This document shows positions 10,151 through 20,836 of a stretch of DNA of 64,000 bases, piece by piece. The translations under genes and the position numbers were made by a program. The notes under the pieces are model-generated. The model was given only the letters and a program-made list of their open reading frames with translations, did no database searches and was not told the DNA's origin. This DNA comes from Poecilobothrus nobilitatus (lineage: Eukaryota > Arthropoda > Insecta > Diptera > Dolichopodidae): positions 94,259,346-94,323,345 of the forward strand of contig OX352772.1 of assembly GCA_947095535.1 (NCBI GenBank). Reading direction: 5' to 3'. Each line of letters opens with the position of its first letter. Position 1 is the first letter of the stretch.

Positions 10151-10583
10151 AAACAATATCCTTCTCACTCCATCCCGTTGATAGATGTCATTGTTCCAAT
10201 TCTTCTCTTCTCAATAATCAATACCACCATAACTTAAACTGTAATTTTAATTTATAATTTCTGGTGGTATTTACTTATTCTAATTTACTTTTACTTTATC
10301 ATTAAAGATCTTGAAAAGAGTTTAATATTATTGTAAATTTTACTATTATTTATAATAGTGTGTGTAAATATCAACTTAATTAATCAATAACTTTTATTTG
10401 CTATAACATGCTCTTTTTTCTTTTTTTGTATTGCACGTAAGGTTTGCTTTGGTTGTGTTTTTGGTTGTAACTGCATTCAATAAGGTCACTTCACAATGTA
10501 TGCTAAAAACTGTTGAATGTTTTATAAATCATTTGCACATTCAAGGCAAACATTTAATTTAATTTAATTCACAAACAAATTGT

Positions 10584-13450
10584 GTTGTCAAGCTCGGGGT
10601 ATTCATTCATATCGTACACATATAATTTTGATAATTTTTATTGTTTCTTTATCAATTTAAATTTTAATTTGATATTTCACTTTTTTATCTAATTATAAAT
10701 TTTAATTTGTTGATTTTTACTTATATTGTCTTTTAAAATTTTACAAAATTAGCAATTTTAATGTAAATTTCTGCAATATACGCGATTTACAGACGAATTT
10801 CAATGCCGTCACTTGCCATTTAAATTCTAGCAAACCACCAATTCTTGCCCTATGTGAAACTCAAGTTAACGGCCAGAATGATAATTTTAATATTACTGGC
10901 TACACCCTTGTTTCACATTTCGTGTCTAGAGGTATCGCCATTTATATTAAAAATGACACTGCTTTCAACACTCTTAAAAAATTCAAATGTTCTAGCCCAA
11001 CTTTCCACTATGTTTGGGTAAATATCCTTGTTAGAAAGCAAGTCACACATTTCTATTTCTTGTACAGATCACCCAAGTTTCAAGAAGAGGAAACTGTTGT
11101 GGACATTGAAAATCTCTCAAACCAGATCAATGAAATTTTGGATTCATATCCAGGAACTGAAATTGTTCTGGCGGGTGATTTCAATATTCATAATAGAGGC
11201 TGGCTTCATTTTTCTAGTAACACCTCTCTGAGTCAAAATTCAATTGGGAAACAAGTTGAACTATTCTCATCTCTTTTCCATCTTTCTCAACATGTCCAAA
11301 ATCCCACTTGGATCTCGGATCGTGCTGATCAAGAAAGCTACCTCTTGGATCTGTTCCTGACCACACACCCTGAAAAATATGTGGTTTCAATTGGTTGCCC
11401 CCTGGGTGGCTCCGACCATTGTTTGGTTAAAACAAGTTTCCGGGTAGGCCCAATTACCAATCAAAGGATTCCTCCCAGGAAATTAGTATAGCGATACAGC
11501 CATGCAAACTGGGAGGAGGGAGGGAACCGTTTTTTCAGATCCTTTAATTGTTCATTGTGCTTCTGCGATAGGAATGTCGACTTTGCTGCAAATGCGATTT
11601 GTGAAATGAGGTTATTTATTGGAATGAGGTTATTTATTCCTGACTAAATGAGAACTATTAAACGGAAATTCAAGTCTTGGTTCAATCGCATTTGCAGTGA
11701 AGCCATTTTTAAAAAGGAGGAGATTTTTAAACTGTATCAAAGCAATAGATCGGAGCCTCTCAGGGCAAACTATATAGTGATTCGAAACAGATGCAAGAGA
11801 GTTACCAACAGGCAAAAATTCTTATTGAACCTAAAGTTGAAACGCAAACTTATCCACATGCCTAAGAATAGCAAATCCTTTTGGTCATTTGCAAAAAGTT
11901 TAAAAGAGGACGCTAGCGGGTCTTCCTCCGCTTATTGATATTAATAACATGATTGTGTCAGATTCCAAAGAGAAAGCGAACTTGTTTGGCAAGCAGTTCT
12001 CTTTCAACTCGACACTACCTCAGTCAACTTTAAAGCCACCAACTGTTCCTGAAGTTGACTACTCCTTCGGTAAAATATACTTTAGGACAAGAGCAGTGAT
12101 GAAAATCTTGAAAAATCTTGATGCAAAAAAATCAGCCGGTCCAGATGGTATAACTACCATGGTTCTTAAAAATACCTATTCAAGTATTTCAAAACCTCTA
12201 CGCAACATTTTTTATCTTTCCTTTACTTCGCGTATTCACCCTACCCAATGGAAGGTTGCGCATGTTTTCCCAATTTCAAAAAAAGATAATAAAAGCGATC
12301 CCTCTAACTACCGTCCTATTGCTATAACCTCGGTTCTTTCCAAAGTAATGGAAAAAATAGTAAACCAGAAGCTTTTGAAATATCTGGATCGTAGAGGTTT
12401 GTTCCTTGATCGACAATACGGGTTCAGAGCCCGTCGTTCAACTGGTGATCTCATGACTTACCTGTGCGAAAAGTTGAATATCAGCCTTCACCATTCTGGT
12501 GAATCTGATGTAGTGGCTCTGGATATTTCTAAAGCATTCGACCGAGTCTGGCATGATGCTTTATTAGCAAAATTCAAAGCGTTAGGACTAGGTAGAGTCT
12601 TTGTAAAATGGATTGCAGATTTCCTTTCGAATCGCATGATTCGGGTACTTGTCGATGGTTATTCATCTGACAATTTTATAATTAATGCTGGTGTCGCTCA
12701 GGGATCGGTTTTGTCCCCCACTCTCTTTTTAATATTTATCAATGACCTACTTTCAATTACATCCAATCCAACTCATAGTTTCGCAGATGACAGCACCCTT
12801 GTAGCTTCCTATGAATTTCATAGCCGCTGTGGTATTAATCACCAAATTAATAGAACAGCAATTTCTTCACTATCAGTGAGCTAAATAATGATTTAACGAA
12901 AATCCAAAAATTCCAAAAAAATATAAAACTTACTTTTCTCCTTCCGATCATCTCAACATCTATTAAATGTACATTAGGCCGAAAATGGAGTATAACGCAC
13001 ATATTTGGGCTGGAGCACCCCAAACAGCGCTGGGTTATCTCGACAAAGTGCAAGACAAAGCTATTCGCCTTATTGTCGACCCCAGTGTTACCTCAACGCT
13101 CACTCCACTTTGCCATCGCCGTACTGTTGGGTCATTGACCCTCTTTTATAGATACCTTGTAGGGGTGAACGCCTGTTCTAAAGAAATAAAACAATTGATG
13201 CCTTTACTCAAAGTTTTCCAACGTGAAACGAGCAGTGCAACAGATGCCCACCCATACACTGTCGAACTGGCAAGATGGCGCAATGCAGTATTCGGAAATT
13301 CGTTTGTCATGCACACGTCGCGTTTATGGAACCTTATGCCCTTATGCACATGTGTTCCCAAAAGTTGCAGTTCCTCGTGCAGTTCCTTTGAGTGACATTT
13401 AATCTTCTCCACCGTCCCTCGTAAAAAAAGAAATCCTAAGCAAAAAAAAA
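10584..13450 (+). mobile_element. LINE-A1, damaged non-LTR retrotransposon
   Basis: APE-type LINE with ORF2 recognisable from about 10770 to 13395 and an A-rich tail at 13424-13450. The 5' part aligns with LINE-A2 (TGTTGTCAAG near 10585 and 20840). The 3' UTR words GTGCAGTTCCT and CCCTCGTAAAAAAA recur in LINE-A2 and inverted in LINE-A3. Compared with A2, it lacks ~240 bp after the RT domain and part of the 3' region. No ORF1 is visible. Confidence 0.8.
10770..13395 (+). pseudogene. LINE-A1 ORF2: endonuclease-reverse transcriptase
   Basis: Pieces in order: an APE endonuclease (10770-11491) with LALCETQ, LAGDFNIH and GSDHCLV catalytic motifs, stopped by TAG at 11489-11491 where A2 has Trp; a linker (11648-11938); RT (11949-12884) with SAGPDGIT, SNYRPIAITSVLSKVMEKIV, QYGFRARRST, ALDISKAFDRVWHDALL, AQGSVLSP and FADD (about 12780-12791); and a C-terminal fragment (12967-13395). 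Frameshifts separate the pieces, and an internal deletion between 12884 and 12967 removes the segment after RT. The protein would nick target DNA and reverse-transcribe its own RNA; this copy cannot. Family: jockey/CR1-like, exact clade unsure. Confidence 0.85.
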
Positions 13451-13479
13451 GTGAGTCAAAAGTCCCAATTTTCCTTTTG

Positions 13480-14195
13480 TAATGATAATTTTTTTTATTT
13501 CTCTCCTTGCCACTCTTATAAGGAGCATTGGGCATCCACTAAGTCATTTATTTATTCATATTTGACTAAGTTTCAGTTTATGGAATCATTAATTTCACTA
13601 AGCCATTGATTACTCGGCTGTAGCTATTGTACAAGACTATGAGACGTTTCTTTTATTTCTACGCCATCTATTATCTTATACAAGAATATTATATTATATA
13701 GCTATTAACAATATGATATTAAATTATAAATTATAGAACATATATATGTACTTATTTTTAATTTAATTATATTCTACTAATTACATATTATAAGAAAAAT
13801 GTCTAATATTTTTTATTTATCTATATGACCCAGTCGGGGTTTAAATCCGAGACCTTACGTATGGAAGCACAGGCTGGTGGCCGGTCAACTACACCATTAG
13901 CTGGATAATGATAATAATTAATAATGTAATAGATATTACCGTTTAGAATAAATTTTCTAGACTAAACTTCAATTTATGCTCCAGACAACTATAAAATCAG
14001 ATACACATATTTTTCAAATTCTGACCGGCCAGGATGTATAAATATTCATTTATGTATATATATCTATTTTAAAGAAATTTTATAGACGGTTGCGAAATCA
14101 GATTTCCCCCTTTTTCCAGAATAAGTATTCATATATGTATGTCTGAAAATCTGAATTAGGAGGGAATTCGAAGTGATTCAAAAATATCAATGGAG
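13480..14195. repeat. tRNA-bearing ~700-bp repeat, copy 1
   Basis: Matches 20031-20735 along most of its length and 15950-16390 in part. Shared words include TTACTCGGCTGTAGCTATTG, GAGACGTTTCTTTTATTTC and GACGGTTGCGAAATCAGAT. A tRNA-like sequence sits on the minus strand in the middle (13827-13904). Sequence is conserved on both sides of it. There is no ORF. Confidence 0.7.
13827..13904 (-). other. tRNA-like sequence (SINE head or tRNA pseudogene)
   Basis: The minus strand begins CCAGCTAATGGTGTAGTTGA (an A-box-like TGGTGTAGTTGA) and ends with the B-box-like GGATTTAAACC before CCGACTGG. The acceptor halves pair only partly. Copy 3 (20394-20465) pairs better. It is not a functional tRNA. Confidence 0.55.
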
Positions 14196-14629
14196 CTTCT
14201 GACACGTCACCATCAAAGTATAGATATAGGAAGTAGTTTTACTTTTTACTAAACCTAATGCATTTTTCACGTAGCAAAAAAATCTATTTTTAAGAGTAGG
14301 TGCAATATATTTTTTATAACTATACACTTTTTACATTAAGTTAGCCTAATTTAGTTACAAAATATTTTTAAAGTGTTTTATCATTTCTTCTTATTAGTAT
14401 AAACATTTTTAGTGTGTCTGACTCTGACACAATAGTCTCCCGGTACGATTCCGGATGGAAACATAATATTTTTTTTGTAGGTACCTATATAAATTGCAAA
14501 TATAACTTTTCTTTTATTTACTGCATAATTTGGCAAAGTACAAATTACACATTATTATGAAATTGCAAAAACAAATACCTATGTACATATATAAAAATAA
14601 AATCTACCATAATTAACTCCGTCATTATA
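14196..14629. other. AT-rich stretch with a B-box hairpin
   Basis: No ORF. At 14440-14454 there is CCGG-TACGATT-CCGG, a T-arm-like hairpin whose sequence GGTACGATTCC fits a Pol III B box, followed by eight Ts at 14469-14476. An A-box-like word upstream (TAGTGTGTCTG, 14410-14420) is weak. It may be a decayed tRNA-like or SINE promoter. Confidence 0.35.
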
Positions 14630-15606
14630 TGAGTGATTCAGAAGGTATAACTGGGAAGGCATCTAGAAGGCATGACTGAAAAAGCATGTACAATGCATGA
14701 TTAAGAAGGCGTGTAGAATGCATGACTTTGATGGCATGTAGAATGCATTAAAAAACTATAGAAGGATGTATTTCAATCTTATAAGTGTACAAATTAAATA
14801 ACAAAAACGAATTTTCCTTTTAGTATATATAGTTCATTTATTTTATACTTTTTTATGAAGCTTTTTAAATAAATCTAGTTTAAGTTGATTAAAATTGACA
14901 ATAAATAATTTTATCGACATACATATTCTATAAATAAAAAAAATAGTTACATTAATATTATTAATTTAAAAAGTTTAAACATTTTTAGATCAATTTGATT
15001 GTTTATAAATTTATCCCGAAAAGGATTGTAACATATAAAAATTTTTAATTTAAGCATATTATGTAGTAGTATTCCAAAAAAAATAAATTATTTACATTAA
15101 AAATTAAAAAAAATTTAAATATTTTTACATCAATATGTTTTTACATTAAATTTTTTTTTTCTGCACGAAATCCAGCTCTCATATTTTTTCTAAATTGGAC
15201 GAATCCAAAATTTTCATTTTCTTGCAGCTTATGAAATATAAAATACATACTTATTATAATAGATGTTACTGGTAAATGGTAATATGAAAAAACTTACCAA
15301 AAAGATCAATTACAACCTTGCACTAGCGTAAATCACAGTACAATGAATCATCTAATAATTTTTTTCTAACAAATTATTTTTTAAACATAAAACAAGCAGA
15401 AACATATTCATTCGTAACGGTATGATCGAAAACAACAAAAATTAATAACCATGATAATAATATGCACTTTAGAGGTATACAAAAAGATATTTCATTCGCT
15501 TCGGTTTAAAAAAAAAACCAAAAAACTATCACATTTGCTTCGGAAGCCCTTCTTCAGAAGCGCTCTAGAATGAATGATTTATTGCTTTCCATTCACCACA
15601 CGATTT
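14630..15606. repeat. REP-D copy 2
   Basis: Near-identical to 3277-4212, starting GAGTGATTCAGAAGG. It has an extra degenerate repeat in the AATGCATGA cluster (14660-14745) and a short internal duplication near 15490-15540 (TTTGCTTCGG words). Confidence 0.65.
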
Positions 15607-15776
15607 TTACATGTGTACATACATATAACTACATATAACTATGTATACATGTAGCATGTAGTAAAAAATATGAAATCAAACAAATTGACTAAAACAACTA
15701 TAATTTAGAAATCATTGGCCCGGTTTATATGGTTAATATCTTATTAGGTTACTAATAAAAGTTGCTAACAATTAAC

Positions 15777-15808
<32 letters not shown>

Positions 15809-15949
15809 TAATAATAATATTAATAATAATAATAATTATTGTTATTATTATTATTATTATTATTATATATCCCATGGACTTCTATCCCATCTATATATCC
15901 CATGGAGTTCTATATATATCCCATGGCACTTCTGTATTTTTCAAGTGAG
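15607..15949. repeat. REP-B fragment with expanded (AAT)n(ATT)n microsatellite
   Basis: Matches 4381-4620. The triplet tract at 15774-15868 is longer than in copy 1 and again switches from AAT to ATT, so it is self-complementary. Two tandem TATCCCATGGA-type words follow. Confidence 0.65.
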
Positions 15950-16450
15950 TCAAAAGTCAAATTTTCCCTTTGTAATGATAATATTTATTTTTCTCTCCTT
16001 GCCACTCCTATAAGGAGCATTGGGCATCCACTAAATCATTTATTTATTCATATTTGACTAAATTTCAGTTTCTGGAATCATTAATTTCACTAAGCCATTG
16101 ATTACTCGGCTGTAGCTATTGTACAAGACTATGAGACGTTTCTTTTATTTCTACGCCATCTATTATCTTATACAAGAATATTATAGTTTATTATTATTTT
16201 ATTGTATAGCTATTAACAATATGATATTAAATTATAAATTATAGAAGATATATATGTACTTATTTTTAATTTAATTATATTCTACTAATTATATATTATA
16301 AGAAAAATGTCTAATATTTTTATTTATCTATATGACCCAGTCGGTATTTAAATCAATCTATGACGGGCCAAAGACTAGCTTATGATATTTACCGTTTAGA
16401 AGATATGGACTATTTTTTTTATTTCTCTCCTTGCCACTCTTATAAGGAGC
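15950..16450. repeat. tRNA-bearing repeat, copy 2 (truncated)
   Basis: Matches 13480-13860 and 20090-20420. The tRNA-like part is cut soon after GACCCAGTCGG (about 16336). A second fragment, CTCCTTGCCACTCTTATAAGG, appears at 16425-16446. Confidence 0.6.
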
Positions 16451-17795
16451 ATTGCGCAAGCCCAAAAGTAATTTTTTTTATTATGAAAAATAACTTTATT
16501 ACCCTGTTCTGAAAAATGTTTCTACATACATATAAAAAAAATATGGTTCCAAAGAAATTTGATTAAAAGAGCTATAATTTGAAAATCTTTGGTGCGATTT
16601 ATATGATATATCTCAACTTTTAAAAATTTCTGATTGATTTTCATTGTACATATTATAAATGTATATGTACATATATATTATGCTTGTACATTTATTATTT
16701 AGGTATACGTATTATGTCTATTTAACTAAGTATGCATAACATATGTACATATTAATATTGAAATTTTTGAAATGAGATTTTCCCAAGCAAAAAACAACAA
16801 AACATATTAAAACAAAGTAGAATGTAAACCAACGGTTTTTAAAAGCGCACATTTCCAAAACACAATACAAACTGTTTAGAATTGTGACTTGCACAAAAAT
16901 TTAAGAAATTTTTTGTAATAAGAAAATATGTGAAAATAGGACTTTTCTGGAATTTTGAGGGGCTGTAAGTCCGGAGCCTTACCTAACAAAGAAAAACCGT
17001 TAACACACGTAAAACTATATTGCTGGAGCTTTAATTTTTATGTCTTTTATGTCCGAAAAAAAATTTGTACAGGTGCTTAAGTTGCACGTGCCTAAAAATA
17101 GCATATTTTAAATTTTTCAGCCCTAATACCTCTTAAACAGGGGGTGGTGCAAAAAAGTTTTCTAAGGAAACTTTTACTAATTCTAAAAGTTCTTTCATGT
17201 CTCAAAATTTCAGATTCTCTAAAGGCGTGTCGGAGTTATGAAAAAAGAAATTTCATGCAAAATGTGGTTTTCACATAACGATAAATTTAAATAGTAAATT
17301 ACAAAATATTGCACAATTTTAATATTGCATTATGTAGATAATAAAATTTCCGGTCTTCTGGCGGTTTTAGATTGCAAAATTATTACGCAGAGCCTAAGAT
17401 GTATACATCGGAAAATTGGGCTTTTTCGCAATTTTAAAGAGCTGTAATCTGGAACCCTATATAACCAACATAAACCTTTAACACACGTTGAAATATATTA
17501 CTAGAGCTTTAAGTTTTATATCTTTCCGAAATAAAATGTGTACAGGTTCCTAAGTTAGAAGTGCTTAGAAATAGCAAATTTTCAATTTTTGAGCCTCTAT
17601 AGTAATAGCAAACTTTCAAAATTTAAAGCCTCCATCTAAAAGCTTGCCGGAGTTATGAAAGTAGAAAAATCATGCAAAATTTGGTTTTCACATAACGGTA
17701 AATTTAAATACTAAATTTAAGAAAATTGTATAATTTTGATATTAATTTACAAAGTTAAAAAAATACCTGTCGCATGACGTTTTCAGACTGAAACA
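16451..17795. repeat. REP-B trace and two diverged copies of a HINE-type body
   Basis: About 16520-16640 resembles REP-B (a GATTAAAAGAGCTATAA-type motif). From about 16935 and again from about 17405 the same series of motifs appears: GGGCTGTAAGTCCGGA, TTAACACACGT, GTACAGGTGCTTAAGTTG and GTTTTCACATAACG. This is two diverged tandem copies ~465 bp apart. They are related, in opposite orientation, to the HEL-2 segment around 27600-28030. There is no coding sequence. Confidence 0.5.
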
Positions 17796-19372
17796 AGTAA
17801 ATGTAACAGTAAGTCGATGCAACCGACTTATTAATACCCTACACCTGAATAATTCGAATTAAATTAAAAATCCATAAGTTTTTTTGGCAGCTGCTTGAAC
17901 TTCTTCCCTTTTCTGTCTTATTCAACTCGAATTTCAGGAACGTAAAAGAAGCATCCTCTTGGGATATGCTTGACACCTTTGTAAAAAATTTTAAGTTTCT
18001 ATCTTTATTAATTTCGAAGATTGTTAGTCCTTAGGAGGTGTATGTCAGATACCCGAATTGCCACTCCAATTCATCGAATCCATCTCAGGAACATAAAGAA
18101 AACATGCCGGAACACCATTATACTAAATTTAAAGGTTCTACTTTTGTTGGTTTTGCCGATATGCTCGTTGCTCTTGTGCTCGTCCGGAAGTATCCAAAAT
18201 ACGAACCCATGGTTCAAATTCTTTCAAATGTCAGTTTCCAATTTTACAGAAAAAAAAACATAACAGAACACCTTTGTACTAAAACTAAAAGTTCTATCTT
18301 TGTTGGTTGTAGAGATATACTCGTTTGCTCTGGGGCTCGTTCGGAAACTTTTAAAATCCAAACCCATGGACCAAATCCTCACAAATTTCAGAAACATAAA
18401 TCAAACATGAAGGAACACCATTCTCTAATTTAAAGGTTATATCTTATCTTCTCTAATTTAAAGGTTATATCTTATATATCTTAGTTGGTTTTGGAGATAA
18501 TATCATTTGCTCTGAGGCTCGTTCGGAAGCTTCCAAAATCCGAACCCAAGGACCAAATCCTCTCAAATTTCAGAGACCTAAATCAAACATGAAAGAACAC
18601 CATTCTGCCAAATTTAAAGGTTCTATCTTTGTTGATTTTGGAGATAATCTCGTTTGCTCTGGGGCTCGTTCGAAAGCTTCCAAAATTCGAACCCATGGAC
18701 CAAATCCTCTCAAATTTTAGAAACTTAAATAAAACATGAAATAACACCCCTCTGTCAAATTTAAAGGTTATATCTTAATTGGTTTTGGAGATAATATCAT
18801 TTGCTCTGGTGCTCGTTCGGAAGATTGGAGATAATATCATTTGCTCTGGTGCTCGTTCGGAAGCATCCAAAATCCAAACCCATGGACCAAATCCTCTTAA
18901 ATTTCAAAGACATAAATCGAATGGGAAGGAACATCATTGTACAAAATTTAAAGGTTTTATCTTTCTTGGTTTTGGAGATAATCTCGTTTGCTCCGGAATC
19001 ATTGTACAAAATTTACAATGGGAAGGAACATCATTGTACAAAATTTAAAGGTTCCATCTTTCTTGGTTTTGGAGATAATCTCGTTTGCTCCGGAATCATT
19101 CGGAAGCATCCAGAATCCGAACCCATGGACCGATTTTGTCTAAATTCGAACTAAACCTTCGTGATTAGTAACCTACTATATAAATTTCATCAAGTTAGCT
19201 TCATTAGTTTTTGAGTTATCGTGCGAGCGGACGGACGGACATCGTTAAATCGACTCAGGAGGTGATCCTGATTCAGAATATATGTACATGTCCACATCTA
19301 ACTCGCTTCCTTTTGGTGGTTACAAACACCATACCAAAGTTAATATACCCTATACTTTAGGTGTAGGGTATA
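17796..19372 (-). mobile_element. HEL-1 copy b, nearly complete HINE/DINE-like element
   Basis: The minus strand runs from 19372 (5') to 17796 (3'). The 5' end has TATACCCTACACCT followed by an inverted AGTATAGGGTATA, then a conserved core ending in GATGTCCGTCCGTCCG (around 19229-19245 on the plus strand as CGGACGGACGGACATC). The 3' end has the inverted partner of TACCCTACACCT and a 7-bp hairpin (17810-17830). The interior (18090-19140) holds ~7 diverged repeats of the 147-bp type seen at 5036-6370, with one local 55-70 bp duplication near 18780-19090. It is non-autonomous, with no Rep/helicase. Confidence 0.7.
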
Positions 19373-20030
19373 AAAATCTTAAGCAGAACATAAGGTATAT
19401 GCATTTAAAAATAGGGCCTTTTCAAAGTTTGAAGGGCTGTAGCTCCGTAATGGATGGGGCTACATGAAAAAGTTGTTCCGCAAAATTATTTTTTTTAAGA
19501 GGCATACCTATGGTTTAAATGTTTTTTTCTATCTTTAACGGTGTAGAAGTTTTGTAAACAGACGGACAAACGGACAGAGTGAAACATTTTTTCAATTTTT
19601 TTTTGGAAATATGCTAAAAATACTATGTAATTTATTGCTATGTATGCTTTTAAAACTATGATACATTACAAAAGGGTAAACTGTAAAGGAAAAGAAAAAA
19701 AAAATAAAAAAACAAAAAACAAATTATTTTTCATTCATTAATTTTTTCGAATTGATTTTTTTTTTTAATTAATTTTACTTGACATACATACATACCCATT
19801 TATGCATAAATACAAACAAAATGTTTTTAATAATTTTAAAATGTCTTTTTACAGATTTAAATAATGACAGCCGAACAAATATTTTATTATAGAAGCAGGA
19901 ATATTTTATAATTGTTTATGAATTGTAAATTGTAATGGGTAATCTTTAATTTGTATCGAATTTTTTGTTTTGTTACAAAGAAATTTTTTCTAATTTTTTT
20001 TTTTAAATTTTATTATAATCTTCTGATGGA
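19373..20030. other. AT-rich region with a short HINE-like trace
   Basis: 19400-19590 has GGGCTGTAGCTCCGTAATGG and a CAGACGGACAAACGGAC tract, resembling HINE bodies. The rest is low complexity. No gene is supported. Confidence 0.4.
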
Positions 20031-20735
20031 CTTCTATATATATCCCATGGCACTTCCGTCTTTTTCAAGTGAGTCAAAAGTCAAGTAAGTCAAAAAATTT
20101 ATTTATTCATATTTGACTAAGTTTCAGTTTCTGGAATCATTAATTTCACTAAGCCGTTGATTACTCGGCTGTAGCTATTGTACAAGACTATGAGACGTTT
20201 CTTTTATTTCTACGCCATCTATTATCTTATACAAGAATACTATAGTTTATTATTATTTTATTATATAGCTATTAACAATATGATATTAAATTATAAATTA
20301 TAGAACATATATATGTAGTTATTTTTAATTTAATTATATTCTACTAATTATGTATTATAAGAAAAATGTCTAATATTTTTTATTTATCTATATGACCCAG
20401 CCAGGGTTTACATCCGAGACCTTACGTATGAAAGGCCGGTGTCTTAACGACTACACCATTGGCTGGATAATAATAATAATTAATAATGCAATAATATTGT
20501 TTAGTTTAGAGTAAACTTTCTAGACTAAACTTCAATTTATGCCACGGACAACTATAAAATCAGATACAGTTATTTTCCAAATTCCGGCCCGCCGAAATTT
20601 ATACATATACATTTAAATTTTATAGACGGTTGCGAAATCAGATTTGCCCCTTTTCCAGAATAAGTATACATATATGTATGTCTGAAAATCTGATTAGGAG
20701 GGAATTTGAAGTGATTCAAAAATACCAATGATATA
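20031..20735. repeat. tRNA-bearing ~700-bp repeat, copy 3
   Basis: Matches 13480-14195 on both sides of the tRNA-like segment, through to AGGGAATTTGAAGTGATTCA. The middle holds the best preserved tRNA-like copy. Confidence 0.7.
20394..20465 (-). other. tRNA-like sequence with near-cloverleaf potential
   Basis: The minus strand starts CCAGCCA and can pair perfectly with TGGCTGG near its 3' end (7 bp). Two bases later a D-arm GGTG/CACC is possible. An anticodon-like arm (GCCTT/AAGGT, 8-base loop TCATACGT) follows, then the B-box-like GGATGTAAACC. The T-arm is imperfect and the anticodon loop has the wrong size, so it is tRNA-derived rather than a working tRNA. Confidence 0.6.
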
Positions 20736-20836
20736 TAATGCTCACTCAAGGCAAAATATTGAAAAGTATTGAAAAGTAATGTATTAATGTTGATATAAAG
20801 TATTGTTATTGACATTGATAGTAATTTATTTTAAAG

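Larger units (their letters stand above)
9841..10583. other. AT-rich region upstream of LINE-B and LINE-A1
   Basis: No coding region. It could be LINE-B 5' UTR on the minus strand. It contains a 34-bp perfect palindrome and a 15-bp inverted repeat, listed separately. From about 10584 the sequence matches the upstream part of LINE-A2 (TGTTGTCAAGCTCGGG against 20837 onward). Confidence 0.5.

Noticed and set aside
15762..16013. Poly-Asn/poly-Tyr frame
   Set aside because: Direct translation of the (AAT)n(ATT)n microsatellite.
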